DNA from: Bettongia penicillata ogilbyi
Taxonomy: Eukaryota; Chordata; Mammalia; Diprotodontia; Potoroidae
Assembly (NCBI GenBank): GCA_023548195.1
Contig: JAJHZJ010000399.1
Location: forward strand, 6,081,100-6,145,099
Length of the DNA: 64,000 nt
Reading direction: 5' to 3'
Below the pieces are notes generated by a model. It saw only the letters and a program-made list of their open reading frames with translations, ran no database searches and was not told where the DNA came from. How positions within the stretch are numbered: position 1 is the first letter of the stretch; each line of letters opens with the position of its first letter. This document shows, one piece after another, positions 12,607 to 25,470 of the stretch. The translations under genes were made by a program, and so were the position numbers.

Positions 12607-13249
12607 ATACTTAAACTTTCAGGAGCCAAAATGGAGGAGTGACTGGTAAATGCTCTCTCTCTCTCCCCTTGTTGACCTCGAAAGAACCATAAAATATTTC
12701 CCCAAAATAATCCTGGATCAATAGAAACAGTGAAGGAGTAAACAGTCTCATAACACCTGAGGCTAGGAAAATAGCTAAGAGGGATTTCTTTTACCATGGC
12801 AGAGACAAACCATAAAGAGAGGGGCCCCAGGGTGGTGAAAAATCACACTAGGACTCAAGTCTGCCTCAGCTCTAGGAGAGGAGCTCTAGGGGTGGTGGAA
12901 CCTCGCACTAGGACACAGCCATGCCTCAGAGCAAGGAAAGGAGCTCCAGGTGAGATGAAAAGTCTCACTAAGATCCAGTTGTACCTCAGCATTTCAGGGG
13001 AAACATGAAGACAGTAGGCAGCCTGAATAACCAACCCCTGAGCTTGCATTTGCCTCAGCTCAGGTGAGGAGTTCTCACATGACCACATCAACCCTGCCCC
13101 ACACTAAACAAGTTAACCACAGGGCTGATAGGAGAAACACAAAACAAAAATATAAAAAGGCACCTGCCCTTAGCTTTTTCACAACAGTCAGCTCAACACC
13201 AAGTTCTGCAACTTGGTTCTCTGAAAGAACCGGAAGTCACCACAAAAAT

Positions 13250-14330
13250 CACCATCAAGAGGAAGCAAAAGCAAAGCAAGGGTGAAAAATCCCTAACATC
13301 TTTCCATGGGGACAAGGACCAAAAGAAGAATAAAAAAGACATCACTAGTGAGACTGTACTCCCATCTAAAAATTCAGAAGGGATCAAGAACAAACATATG
13401 TAAAAACAGCTCTCCTGGAAGACATGAAGAAGGAAATAGAAGAAAAACTGACAAGTGCTTTTTAAAGCATGAAAAAAAAAGAAGAGAACATCTCCTTAAA
13501 AAGGAAAATTGAACAAATGGAAAAGGAAGCACAAAACGTAACTGGGAAATTTGGACAAATGTAAAAGGGAGTACAAAAACTAACTGGAGAAAAATAATTC
13601 CTTAACAGGAATAATTGGACATAAGGAAAATGAGATGCAAAAGTTAACTGAAGAAAGCAGTTTGATAAAAATTAGAATTGGGCAAGTAGAAACTAATGAC
13701 TCTATGAGATATCAAGAATCAGTCAAACAAAATATAAAGAATGAAAACATAGGAGAAAATATAAAATATCTAATTAAAAAAAAACTGACCTGAAAAATAA
13801 ATCCAGGAGGAAAAGTTTAAGAATTATTTGCCTACAAGTAAGTCATGATGAAAAAAAAGAAGTCTAGACAATATCTTCCAAGAAATCATCAAGTAAAACT
13901 GCAAAAGTGTTAGATCCAGAGGGCAAAATAGCCCTCGAAAGAAATCACCATTCACCTCTCAAGAGGGATCCAAAAATAAAATCCCCCAGAAATATTGTTG
14001 CCAAATTCTAGGACTATCAAGTGAGGAATAAAATACTACAGGAAGCCAGAAAGAAACCATTCAAATATCAAGGAGCTACAGTTGCGATCACACAGAAACT
14101 TGCAGCTTCTACATTTAAAGATAAAAGTAATTGGAATATGATATTCCATAAGGCAAAGGAGCTGGGACTAAAACCAAGGATCACATGCATCAAAGTTCAG
14201 CATAGCATTTCAGGCAAGGAGATGGACATTTAAAGAGATTAGGGATCTCCAGACTGCTGACAACAAGACCAGAATTCAAAAGAAAATCCAATCTTCAAGT
14301 GCAGGTCTCAAGACAGGCATAAAAAGGTAA
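13250..14330 (+). pseudogene. L1-A ORF1 remnant
   Basis: It is co-linear with L1-B ORF1 beginning at 43526, but the initiator ATG has become ATC (ACCATCAAGAGG near 13250). Basic N-terminal residues, a lysine/glutamate-rich coiled coil (13410-13790), an RRM-like part (13800-14080, including a PRNIVAKF-like stretch) and the C-terminal LKPRIT segment (14160-14190) can be followed across several frames. It once encoded the L1 RNA-binding chaperone. Confidence 0.82.
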
Positions 14331-14889
14331 ACAGGGGAAAAGAAAAAAAAGAAATTGTTGCTCAATTTGGGCAAACTGTTTACCTCCCCATAAGAGAACA
14401 TGATACTTGTTAATCTTGAGAATTTTATATCTATTATGAAATATAAAAAGGATACATATAGAGGAATGGGGTATAAAATAAATGATGTAATGATAAAAAT
14501 ATGATTTAAGTGTGCAAAGGGATTGTAACAGGAGATGTAGAAAGAAGGAGGCATAAAATGGCAATTTAAATCACAGGAAGAAGTACAAAATTATAGGAGA
14601 GGGAAAGAGAGGTGAGAGATGAGCATTGTTTGAGATGTACTCTCATCTGATTTGTTTAAGGAGGGATTAATAAACGTAATTAAGTATATAAATCTAACTA
14701 GCTCTAAAGTCAGAAGGAGGGGAAGGGGAAAGAAAGGGAAAAGGAAGGTAAAAGGGAGGGAAGAAGTAGTAAGGGTAAAGGAAAGTAAAAAGGAGGGGGG
14801 GCTGAAAGAAGGAAGGGAAGACTGCGGGAGATGAGAAGAAAAATTATATTGAGGAGTGGAAGGGAGATGGGAGAACTAAAAGCACAAAT

Positions 14890-17800
14890 GGTAGGAAAGA
14901 CGGTGGAGGTTAGGACACAGATTGTAATCATAACTGTGAATGCGAATGGAACAAACTCTCCCATAAAACAGAGCAGACTGGATCCAAAACCATAATCCAA
15001 CAATATACTGTTTACAAGAAACATTTGAAACATGAGGATACACACAGGGCAAAGGTAAAAGGTTGGAACAAAATATATTGGGCTTCTGCTGATGTAAGAA
15101 AAGCAGGGGTAGTAATCCTAATTTCAGACAAAGTAATAACAGAAATAGTTCTAATCAAAAGAGATAAGGAAGGAAAATATATCATGCTAAAAGGCACAAT
15201 AAACAATCAAGCAATATTGTTACTAAACATGTATGCTCCTAGTGGTATGTCATCCAATTTTTAGAGGAGAGGTTGGGGGAGTTGAAGGAAGAAATACAGA
15301 CCAAACCTCTACTAGTGGTGGACCTCAGCCTCCCCCTCTCTGAACTTGATAAATCTAACCTCAAAATAAACAAGAAAGAGGTTAAGGAGGTAAATTAAAC
15401 TCTGAATAAGGTATATATTGTAGATCTCTGAAGAAAATTGAATGGGAATAGAAAGGAATATACCTTTTTATCAGTGGTATATGGCAAATATACAAAAATT
15501 TACCACGTTCTAGGCCATAAAAATTTCATAGTCCAGTACTGAAAGGCAGAGATAGTCAACCTATCCTTATCAGATCATAACAAAGTAAAAATTATATGTA
15601 ATAAAAGGGCACGGAAAGATAAACGAAAAATTAATTGGAACCTCAATAATCTAATTCTAAAGAAGGAGTGGGTTAAACAATAAATCACAGAAACATTTGC
15701 CAACTTCATTCAAAAGATTGACAATAATGAGAAAACCTACCAAATCTTGTGGGATGCTGCAAAAGCAGTTCTTAGGGGAAGTTTTATATCTTTGAATACA
15801 TACATGAATAAAATAGAGAAGGAGGAGATCAGTGACATGGCATGCAGATGAAAAAGTTAGAAAAAGAGCAAATTGAATATCCCCAAGTAAATACCAAATT
15901 AGAAATCCTGAAAACCAAAGGAAAGATTAATAAAATTGAAATCAAGAAAACTATTGAATTAATAAATAAAATGAATAGTTGGTTTCATAAAAAAAACTAA
16001 TACAATTGATAAACTTTTTGGTCAATTCAATTTAAAGAAAGAAGGAAGAAAACCAAATTGCTAATATCAAAAATGAAAGGGGTGAACTCACTGCCAATGA
16101 GGAGAAAATTAAAACCATAATTAGAAACCACTTTGCCCAAATTTATGTCCATAAATTCGACAATCTAAATGAAATGTAAATGTATTTTAAAAAATAAACA
16201 TTTCCCAGATTAACAGAAGAGGAAGTTGAATACTTAAACAAACCCATCTCAGGAAAAGAAATTGAACAAGCCATCAATGAACTCCCTAGGTAAAAATCTC
16301 CAGGGACAGAAAGATTTGCAAGTGAATTCTACCAGACATTTAAAGAACAATTAATTCCAATACTATATAGACTATTTATTTTAAATTGGGGAAGAATGAA
16401 TCTTCCAAGATTCTTTTTATGATACATATATGATTTTGATACCTAAACCATGAAGACAAAAAACAGAGAAAGAAAATCATAGACAAATTTCTGTAATGAA
16501 TACAGAAGCAAAAATTTTAAATAAGATTTTCGCAAAATGAATACAGCAACCTATCAGAAGAATAATACATTATGATCATGTAAGATTCATATCAAGAATG
16601 CAGGGCTAGTTCAATATTAGAAAGACTATTAGCATTATTGACCATGACAACAACAACTAACAGAAACCACATGATTTTCTCAATAGATGCAGCAAAAGCT
16701 TTTAGCAAAATACAACACCCATTGCTATTAAAAACATTGGAGAGTGTAGGAATAAAGGGAAATTTCCAAAAATAATAGGCAATACCTACCTAAAGTCTTC
16801 TGCAAGCATTATATTCAATGGTTATAAGCCAAATGCATTTCCAATAAGATCAGGGGTGAAACAAGGATGTCCATTATCACCACTATTATTCAACATTGTA
16901 CTGAAAATGTTAGCTATAGCAATTAGACAAGAGAAATAAACAGAAGGAAATAGAATAGTGAAAGAAGAAACTAAGTTATAACTCTAAGCAGATGATGTGA
17001 CCATATATTTAGAAAATCACAGAGATTCAAGTAAAAAACTACTTGAAATAATAAACACCTTTGGCGAAGTTGCAGGTTACAAAAGAAACCCACACAAATC
17101 TTCTGCATTTCTATATATTAGTAACAAAGTCCAACACCAAGAGATAGAAAGAGAAATCCCGTTTAAAGCTGTGGTAGACACTGTAAAATATTTGGGAGTT
17201 TACCTGCCAAACCAAATGCAGGGACTATATAAAAACAATTAAAACACACTTTTCACAAGAATAAAGTCAGATCTAAGTATGTGGAAAAAAATCAGTTGCT
17301 CATGGGTAGGACGAGCTGACATAATGAAAATGATAATTCTACTTAAATTAATTTACTTATTTAAGTAAATTTACTTATTTAGGTAAATTTTTATTTACTT
17401 ATTTACTCTATTAAGTAAATATTTAATTTACTTGTTTAAGTACCATGGCAATTAAACTATCAGATAATTATTTTGTAGAAGTAGAAAAAATAGTATCAAA
17501 ATTCATCTGGAAGAACAAAAGGCCTTGAATATCAAGAGGACTGATGAAAAGAAATGTTGGAGAAGATGGCCTAGTGCTACCAGATCCCAACTTGTATTAT
17601 AATGCAGCAATAATCAAAACCCCTTGGAACTAGCTAAGAAACAGAAGGGTAGACAAATGGAAGAAACTAGGTACTCAAGACACATTATACAATGAATATA
17701 AAAAAATCTATTGTCTGATAAACCCCCAAACCCCAGCTTCTGGGATAATATCTCACCGTTCACCAAAAATTGCTGGGGAAACTGAATAGCAGTATGGTGG

Positions 17801-18790
17801 AAACCAGGCATAGACCAATGCCTGACACCATACACAAGAATAAAATCCAAATGGGTTAACATTCCAGGTATAAAAAATTGATACTATAGACACATTGGTG
17901 GAGCAAGGAATAGTGTATTAATCAGATTTACAGAGAAGTGAAGAATTTTTGACTAAAGAAGAGATAGGAAGCATTACAAAGTGCAAGATGGATAATTTTG
18001 ATTACATTAACTGAAAAGATTTTGCACAACTAAACCCAATGCAATCAGAATTCGGAGGGATATAGAAAAGTGGGAAAGAATTTTTACAGTAAATGTCACT
18101 GAAAAGGCCTCATTTCTAGAATATACAGAGAATTGAGTCAAATGTACAAACATACAAGTCATTCCCCAGTTGATAAATGATCAAAGGATGTGAACAGGCA
18201 ATTTTCAGAGGAAGAAATTAAAGATATTTATAGACATATGAAAAAATGCTCTAAATCACTTTTGATTAGAGAGATACAAATCAAAACATCTCTGAAGTAC
18301 GACATCATACCTATCAGATTTGCAAACATGACAGAACAGGATGATGATAAATGTTGGTGAGGATGTGGGAGAATTGGAACACAAATACCTGTTTGTGGAG
18401 CTGTGAGTTGATCCAACCATTCTGGAGATCAATTTGGAAGTATGCCCAAACAGGTACAAAAAAGTGCATGCTCTTTCACCCAGCAATAGTGTTTCTAGGA
18501 CTATCCCCAAGAGATCATAAAAGTAGGAAAGGGTTCCATATGTACAAAAATATTTATAGCAGCACTCTTTGTGGTGGTCAAAAACTGGAAATCAAGGGGA
18601 TGCCCACCAATTGGGAAATGGCTGAATAAATTATGGTATATGAATGTAATGGAATGCTAGTGCTCCATAAGAAATGATGACCAGGAAGACTTTAGAGAGG
18701 CCTGGAAAGACTTATATGATCTGATGCTGAGCTAAAGGAGCAGAACCAGGAGAACTTTGTGTAATGACCACAGTGTGCAAGAGTTTTTTT
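14890..18790 (+). pseudogene. L1-A ORF2 remnant (endonuclease-reverse transcriptase)
   Basis: ORF2 begins with the ATCATAACTGTGAATGCGAATGG block typical of the APE endonuclease start (14925-14950). Endonuclease pieces follow to about 15600 and reverse-transcriptase pieces to about 17250, with the HKSSAFLYIS stretch at about 17090-17120. The YADD/FADD catalytic site near 16985-17000 keeps ADD, but stop codons precede it. The C-terminal region runs to about 18790 (HMYKNIYSST, NWEMAE). Numerous frameshifts and stops make it non-functional. Confidence 0.85.
17338..17442 (+). repeat. Local TTACTTATTTAAGTAAA tandem/palindromic expansion in ORF2
   Basis: Units of ACTTATTTAAGTAAATTT repeat in direct and inverted form where L1-B (about 47850-47885) has only a single short segment. 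The expansion is therefore a secondary event in this copy. Confidence 0.75.
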
Positions 18791-18920
18791 CTTGTAGACT
18801 TGGAACTTCATTGCAATGCAAGAACTTAAAAAAAAAATTCCCAATGGACTTCTAAGGCAAAATACCTTCCATATCCAGAGAAAGAACTATGAAATTCAAT
18901 AGCAGAATGTAGTACATTAT

Positions 18921-18962
18921 TTTGTGTGTGTGTGTGTGTGTGTGTGCGGGGAGGGTGTGTGT
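18921..18962 (+). repeat. (TG)n microsatellite in L1-A 3' UTR
   Basis: About twelve TG units are followed by a GGGGAGGG interruption and further TG units, within the L1 3' UTR. Confidence 0.85.
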
Positions 18963-19192
18963 GTTCCGTTTTGATTTGTTAGATAATTTCTCCCACTCAT
19001 TTTAATTCTTCAACACAGTGTGACTATAGTGAAAATGTATTTAATAGGAATGTATATGTAGAACTTCTAAAAAATTGCATGCCCTCTCGGGGAGGAATGG
19101 AAGCAGGGGGGGAGAGAGAAAAAAATAATAATCTAACTTATATGATACTGATTGTAGAACACTGAAAATAAATAAAATTAATTAAAATAAAA

Positions 19193-19299
19193 TAAAATGT
19201 GAATAATGACAACATCTGCCTCCCAGAGTTGTTGTGGGGATCACATGTTATAGTAATGGCAAAGTGCTGAGCTCAATGGGCACCTATTAGGCTCTATTT
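19193..19299 (+). repeat. MIR/THER-type SINE, middle part
   Basis: GAATAATGACAACATCTGCC, CCCAGAGTTGTTGTGGGGAT and GGCAAAGTGCTGAGC... GGCTCTATTTAA continue the SINE interrupted at 12606. The tail is cut at about 19299 by the minus-strand L1. Confidence 0.75.
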
Positions 19300-20722
19300 A
19301 ATTTTTTTAATTTTTTAAGTTATTTTATTTGTTTTCTGTTTTCTACAATCATGTCCATATGTCTTAGGTTTTTCCTCCTCTCTCTCCCTCCTTACCACTT
19401 CCCTCTCCCATCTCTCCCCAAGATGGCATGAAATCTTATATAGGTTCTAAACAGAGTCTTATTAAATACATTTTCACATCAGTCACTTTGTATAGGGGAA
19501 TTAAAATGAATGGAAAAAATCATAAAACAAAACAAAACATAACACAAAAGAAAATGATTTGCTGCATTCTGCAATCCAGTTCCACAGTTCTTTCTCTGGA
19601 TGTGGAAGGCATTTTGCTTGAAGGGTCCATTGGGAAGTTTTCAAGTCCTCAGATTGCTATGAAGGGCTAAGTTTACCGGAAAAATTCCTCACACAGTGGT
19701 TGTTGCTGTATACAGAATTCTCCTGGTTCTTCTCCTTTCACTCAACATCAGTTCATGTAAGTCCTACCTGGCCTCTCTGAAGTGATTTCTTATAGCACAA
19801 TCGTGTTCCATTACATTAATATACCAAAATTTGTTCAACCATTCCCCAATTGATGGGCATCCCCTTGGTTTCTTGTTTTTGGTCACTACAAAGAGATCTG
19901 CTATAAATATTATTGTACATGTGGGACCCTTTCCCATTTGTATGATCTTTTGTGGATACAGTCCTGAAAGTGTTATTGCTAGGTAAAAGGTTATCTACAT
20001 TTTTGTAGCCCTTTGGGCATAGTTAAAAATTGCTCTTCAGAGTGGTTGGATCAGCTCACAGCTCCATCAACAATGAATTAGTGTTCCAACTCTGCCACAT
20101 CTTCTCCAACATTTATCATCTTCATGTTTTGATATGTTAGCCAATCTGATAGGTATATTGTGGTACCTCAAAGTTGTTTTGATTTGCATCTCTCTAATCA
20201 ATAGTGATTTGGAGCATTTTTAGATAATTTTAGATAGCTTTAATTTCATCCTCTGAAAACTGCCTGTTTATATCTTTTGACCATTTGTCAATTGGGCTTG
20301 TACATTTGACCCAGTTCTCTATATATATTAGAAATGAGGCCTTTATCACAGACACTAGTCACAAAAATTCTTTCCCAGTTTTCTACTTCCCTCCTAATCT
20401 TGCCTGCATTAGGTTTGTTTGTGCAAAAGTTGTTCAATTAAATCTCATCAAAATTATCCATTTTGCACCTCATAATATTCTTTATCTCCTGTTTGGTCAA
20501 AATTTTCTCCATAAACCTGACAAATACTCTTTCTCTTCTCCCCTAATTTGCTTATACTATCAGTATTTATACCTAGATCATGTATCTATTTGAACTTTTT
20601 TCTTGTGTTTGGTGCTACATATTGTTCTCTGCCCAGTTTTCCCCACTATTGTCCAGTTTTCCGAGCAATTTTTGTCAAACAGTGAGTTCTTATCCCAGGA
20701 GCTGGTGTCCTCGAGTTTATGG
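19300..20722 (-). mobile_element. 5'-truncated L1, minus strand
   Basis: In antisense it shows a poly-T start (19302-19330), the 3' UTR (19335-19730, including TCTCTCCCTC runs) and then ORF2 C-terminal coding sequence. Recognisable ORF2 blocks are CATTCCCCAATTGATGGGCA at about 19841, CTTTGACC... near 20275, and CAGTGAGTTCTTATCCCAGG at 20680-20699, the same point as codons at about 48145-48175 in L1-B. Truncation at about 20722 is the usual outcome of target-primed reverse transcription. Confidence 0.85.
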
Positions 20723-20748
20723 AAATTTTAGTGATAATGATGATGAGA
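20723..20748 (+). repeat. Possible tail of the split SINE
   Basis: AAATTTTAGTGATAATGATGATGA resembles the last bases of a MIR-class SINE tail and follows the SINE text that stops at 19299. The match is short. Confidence 0.4.
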
Positions 20749-21565
20749 CAAAACTCATTCACTTATGAATGTTACACACAAACATAAATCAATTTGTCAA
20801 GGTGTGGGCTATATCAGGGAGGGAATTTGGAAAGGACTCATAAAGATGATAAAAGAAAATTTGAAGGCAGGTCTAAGAGGTATCCGTTGAGAAAGTTGCT
20901 GGTCCCATTTATGTACACAGGTCATATAAAATAATGGAGATGTGGGGTGGAACATTTTTTATGAAGAAACGTGAAAATTATACTTCCTTTTCTCTTAACC
21001 TCCGACAGTCTTAAAAGGACAGGGGAGAAAGAAAAACCCAAAGGATATCTTCCATTTCTCTTTACTTCTAATTTTCCCATGATACCAACTTCATGTTAAT
21101 ATTAATATTATTCAAGATTATTTTTAGATACATCAGAATTGTTTCCTATACAAAACTATAACCTTTGCTGTTATTGTTATGTTTTCATTTGTCAGTGTTC
21201 CCATATTGTTCCCCCTCTCATTGGTGCCTGTTATTTAGGACAAGTACCATTATGTTGGCATGATTCAACAGAAGAGGCACTTTGTCTCTGTAGAAATAGG
21301 CATGTGCTTTGGCTTCTTAATGAGGGACAGGTATTGCATTTTGACGACGAATCACAAGAGTTCCTGATTGGATGAATGTATCCGAGGGCCTGGAGGTTGT
21401 ATCAAGGAAGATTTAATACCAAAAAACATAACAAACAGTATTACAAGGAAAAGGGTATTGTGGAGAAATCTCCCCTTTTATTAAATTATAAGGAAAGATT
21501 GTAGAAAGGTTCTTATTCTTTTACCCTTTGGAGTCACGCTTTCTTAGGAAAGATTCATTTCCCCC
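20749..21565. other. Unassigned stretch
   Basis: No gene or known repeat was recognised. The 78-codon frame at 21139-21375 shows no domain and lacks neighbouring evidence for being coding. Confidence 0.35.
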
Positions 21566-21567
21566 AC

Positions 21568-21571
21568 AAAT

Positions 21572-21614
<43 letters not shown>

Positions 21615-21632
21615 ATGTGAATATGTGTGTGT
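21568..21632 (+). repeat. (TG)n microsatellite
   Basis: About 22 uninterrupted TG units are followed by imperfect ones containing ATGTGCATGTG. Confidence 0.92.
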
Positions 21633-21985
21633 AGATTTTTCATCCCTCTCCCAACATCCAAGCAATGATGTTGGCTAAACCATAAAGGCAAAAACATAAT
21701 CATATATAAGCATATCTAATACAAGTCCTCAAGTCCCTGACTGCCTCTTTTGATTTTATTTCTTTCCCTAAGCTCAGGTCACTCAACAGAAATACTAAGA
21801 ATGTAAAGTTACAGGATAAATATTACATCATGATTTTTAGAGGTCAAGAATTACTGAATTACTTCAAGCTTCCCAGTAGGAAGTACTTCTTGCAATTATC
21901 CTACTTCTCAAGATAACTATTAGAAGGCAAATTATACAATTGAATAAATTAAGAAAACCCAAACCATAAACCAAACCAAACTGGT
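21633..21985. other. Unassigned stretch before HAL1-2
   Basis: Nothing recognisable apart from the last 12 bases of the stretch leading into the HAL1-2 target-site duplication. Confidence 0.35.
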
Positions 21986-22667
21986 AAGAAGATTTAGGTG
22001 GAGCCAAGATGGCAGAGTAGAAAGACTCACGTATGCTAGCTCCAAACCCAAGGACCATATATTTCCTGCAAGAACTCCCCACAAATTCTGGAACACGGCA
22101 AGGCGTGCAGAAACACAGTGGAAAAGATTTCCATTCCAGAGAGCCCTGGAGGGCCGTCCCCAGGGGTCCCTCGCACTCTGGACAGCAGAATCCACCCCTG
22201 CGCTGTCCAGGCTATGTGGTCCCAGAGGATCAGATCCCAGCACGCTTCAGGGACAGAATCTCTGGTGGCCAGGAATGTCCCTCTGCCCATAGAGGCTACA
22301 GGTCAGTGAGAGAGACGTCTGAGCTGGCCGAGAGGGGAGCGGGGTGTTTATGTGACTTGGGCCCCTCAGGAGGCAGCGGCAGAGGCAGCAGCAGAGGCAG
22401 GGGCAGGGGCAGCAATGACAGCTGGACTCCCGGAGCAGCAGGCAGAAGTTCAGGGCCATTACCAAAGGTCTCTGCATTAACCACCTGAGGGAACTGAGCC
22501 TGGGAGACGGCCCTGCCCTCACCCCAGCACCAGAACTTAAGCTCAAGTTGAATAGGAGCTGTGCCAGCCACGGAGCGCCCATTTGAATCTCAGACTTCAA
22601 GCACTAGCTGGGCAGATCTAGGAGGGGGTGCAGAGGAATCTCAGAAGTCAAAGAACTGACTGGGAAA

Positions 22668-23767
22668 ATGCCCAGACAAGGGAAGAAAAGTTAGACGATA
22701 GAAAGCTATTTTGAGGGGGTACAGATGTTCCCGCCTTTCAATTCTGATGACGAGGAACTATTCTTACCATCAGAAAAAGATGTGGAGGTCGGGATCTCTG
22801 TATCCCAGACATCCCATGGGGATGTCTGGTGGGTTCAGGCCATGGAAGAGCTCAAAAAGGATTTTGAAAATCAAGTTAGACAGGTGGAGGAAAAACTGGA
22901 AAGAGAAATGAGAGAGATGCAAGAAAAGCATGAAAAACAGGTCAATACCTTGCTAAAGGAGACCCAAAAAATGCTTAAGAAAATAACACCTTGAAAAATA
23001 GGCTCATTCAATTGGCAAAAGTGGTTCACAAAGCCAATGAAGAGAAGAATGCTTTCAAAAGCAGAATTAGCCAAATGGAAAAAGAGGTTCAAAAGCTCAC
23101 TGAAGAGAATAGTTCTCTCAAAATTAGAATGGAACAGATGGACGCTAATCACTTTCTGAGAAACCAAGAAATCACAAAACAAAACCAAAAGAATGAAAAA
23201 ATGGAAGAGAATGTGGACTATCTCATGAGAAAAACAACTGACCTGGAAAATAGATCCAGGAAAGACAATTTAAAAATTATGGGACTACCTAAAAGTCATG
23301 ATCAAAAAAGGAGCCTAGATGTCATCTTCCAGGAAATTATCGAGGAAAACTGCCCTGATATTCTAGAACCAGTGGGTAAAATAAGTATTGAAAGAATCCA
23401 TTGATCACCTCTTGAAAGAGATCCAAAAAGAGAAATTCCTAGGAACATTGTGGCCAAATTCCAGAATTCCCAGGTCAAGGAGAAAATATTGCAAGCAGCT
23501 AGAAAGAAACAATTCCAGTATTGTGGAAATACAATCAGGAAAACTCAAGATCTAGCAGCTTCTACATTAAGGGATTGAAGGGTGTGGAATAGGATATTCC
23601 AGAAGTCAATGGAACTAGGATTCAAACCAAGAATCACCTACCCAGCAAAACTGAGTATAATACTTCAGGGGAAAATATGGTCTTTCAATGAAACAGAGGA
23701 CTTTCAAGCATTCTTGATGAAAAGACCAGAGCTGAAAAGAAAATTTGACTTTCAAACACAAGAATGA
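22668..23767 (+). pseudogene. HAL1-2 ORF1, disabled
   Basis: The start ATG at 22668 is followed by a stop at codon 9 (AGTTAG). The frame is nonetheless readable from 22725 to about 22974 (coiled-coil start), shifts by one base in the CAAAAAATG run near 22970, then runs 22991-23404 with RSRKDNLKIMGLP and ends at a TGA where arginine is expected (RIH-stop). The C-terminal part with LGFKPRITYPAKLSI is at about 23600-23660. Overall it is co-linear with the intact protein at 39283-40389. Confidence 0.88.
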
Positions 23768-23899
23768 GAAGAAGCATGAAAAAGTAAACAGCAAAGAGAA
23801 GTCATAAAAGACTTTACAATTTGAACTGTTTACATTCCTACATGGAAAGACAATATTTGTAACTCTTAAAATTTTTCGGTATCTGGGTAGTTGGTGGGA

Positions 23900-23968
23900 C
23901 CACACACACACACATATACACACACACACGTACACGTGTGCATGCACACAAACATACACACATGCACG
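23900..23968 (+). repeat. (CA)n microsatellite in HAL1-2 3' UTR
   Basis: Interrupted CA with TACACGTGTGCATGC variants, at the element position where the other HAL1 copies also carry CA. Confidence 0.85.
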
Positions 23969-24930
23969 CACATACAGAGACAGAGAGCACAGAGTGAATT
24001 GAATAGGATGGGACCATATCTTAAAAAGAAATTAAAGTAAATGGTGAGAGAGAAATGTAGTGGGAGGAAAGAGGGTGAAATGAAATGGGTTAAATTATAT
24101 CTCCTTCAAGAGGAAACAGGAGACTTTTTAGTGGAGGGAAAAAGAGGCGAGCTGAGAAAAAAACAAGAAGTTAACCCTCATCACATTCGACTAAAGGAAG
24201 GAATAAAATGCACACTCATTTTGGTATGAAAACCTATCTTAAAAGACAGGGGGGGATGATGATAAGGAGGGCAATGGGAGGTGGGAGCAATTTGAAGTCA
24301 ACACTCTTGGGGAGGGACAGGATCAAAAGGCAGAATAGAAACAATTGGGGGCAGGATAGGATGGAGGGAAATACAGTTAGTATTACACAACACAACTGTT
24401 ATAGAAGTCATTTGCAAAACTGCACAGATATGGCCTATATTGAATTGCCTGACTTCCCAAAGGGAATGGGTCGTGAGGGAGCAATGGGGAGAATTTGGAA
24501 CTCAAACTTTTAGGAACAACTCGAGTATTGTTGTTGCTACTAGGAAATAAGAAATGCAGTTAATGGGGAATAGAAAGGGATGATAGAAGAGAGGTCAGAT
24601 TGGTGATAGGGAAAATTAGATTGCTTGGTGTATTGGGGTTGGGGGAGGGGACAAAAGGAGAGAAAATTTGGAACCCAAAATTTTGTGAAAATGAATGTAA
24701 AAAGTTAAGTAAATAAATTTTTATTAAAAGAAAAAGAAGATTTAGACTTTCTGAGTTGCTCAAATAGTACATATAAGAGTAAAATGCTAAATGTCTCTTA
24801 AGCAGTATCAAAGAGTTGCCTTTATTTCCCAGGAATGTATAAGAAAATTGTTTGTCTTTATTCTGATTTTTTAAAGCATTAAGTAATCCATTCATAAGAA
24901 TTTTTAATCATTACGTTTGTTTTTAACCAA

Positions 24931-25470
24931 GGCAAATTTTCAGTAATATTTTCTCCATTTATATGTAAAAGCAATTTAAAGCATTCATTTTAACAAAATG
25001 TAGTTACAACATTTTCTCCCTTTTCCCCTCCCCTCTTCCTAAAATGGTAAGTACCTTGATAAAGGTTATACATGTATAATTATGGAAAACATATTTCCAT
25101 ATTAGTCATTTCTGTGGAAAAAGAAACAGAACAGAAGGTAAAAACGTGAAAAAATTGAAATTGCATGATTTGATCTTGCATTCATAGACGTAAGCTTTTC
25201 TTCATGGTCTTGGATAATTTTATTTCTGAGAACAGCTAAGTCATTCATAGTTGACCATCCTGTGATGTCACTATCACTGGGTACAATGTTCTTCTGGTTC
25301 TGCTAATTTCATTTTGCATAAAAGTCTCTCCAGGTTTTTCAGAAATCTACCTTCTCTTCATTTCTTATTGCACAATAATATTCCATTATATCCAGCATTT
25401 CTTTTTATTTCATATATCAGTTATCAACTTCATATGTTGCCTAATCATAAATTTACACAATAAACTCAGC
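24931..25470 (-). mobile_element. Ancient L1 fragment, 3' UTR and ORF2 end
   Basis: In antisense the block near 25030-25130 (AAAACATATTTCCATATTAGTC) matches L1 3' UTR style. GTTCTGCTAATTTCATTTTG at 25296-25315 and CACAATAATATTCCATTATA at 25371-25390 match the end of L1 ORF2 as seen at 19725-19830. It is highly diverged. Confidence 0.6.

Larger units (their letters stand above)
12607..19192 (+). mobile_element. Full-length L1 (L1-A), inactive
   Basis: A 6.6-kb L1 in full order: 5' UTR with the GGAGCCAAAATGGAGGAGTG start signal near 12622, decayed ORF1, purine-rich inter-ORF region, decayed ORF2, 3' UTR with a TG microsatellite, and an AATAAA-rich tail at about 19165-19192. A duplicated target is visible with mismatches (TAAAATGGGAATAATA at 12591-12606 against TAAAATGTGAATAATG at 19193-19208), and it sits inside a SINE. 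Stops and frameshifts in both ORFs leave it unable to mobilise itself. Confidence 0.9.
21998..24733 (+). mobile_element. HAL1 element (HAL1-2), full length
   Basis: A 2.7-kb half-LINE with GTGGAGCCAAGATGGCAGAG at the start, a GC-rich 5' UTR, ORF1 at 22668-23767, a CA microsatellite, a purine-rich 3' UTR and an A-rich tail. A perfect 12-bp target-site duplication AAGAAGATTTAG lies at 21986-21997 and 24734-24745. No ORF2 sequence is present between ORF1 and the tail. Confidence 0.93.

Noticed and set aside
12796..13008. 70-codon frame near the L1-A 5' end as a small gene
   Set aside because: It lies in the L1 5' UTR and is made of imperfect internal repeats of that UTR (CACTAGGAC... units); no counterpart frame is kept in L1-B.
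21139..21375. 78-codon frame as a retroviral or host gene piece
   Set aside because: No motif, neighbour or splice context supports it and its length is within chance for this region.
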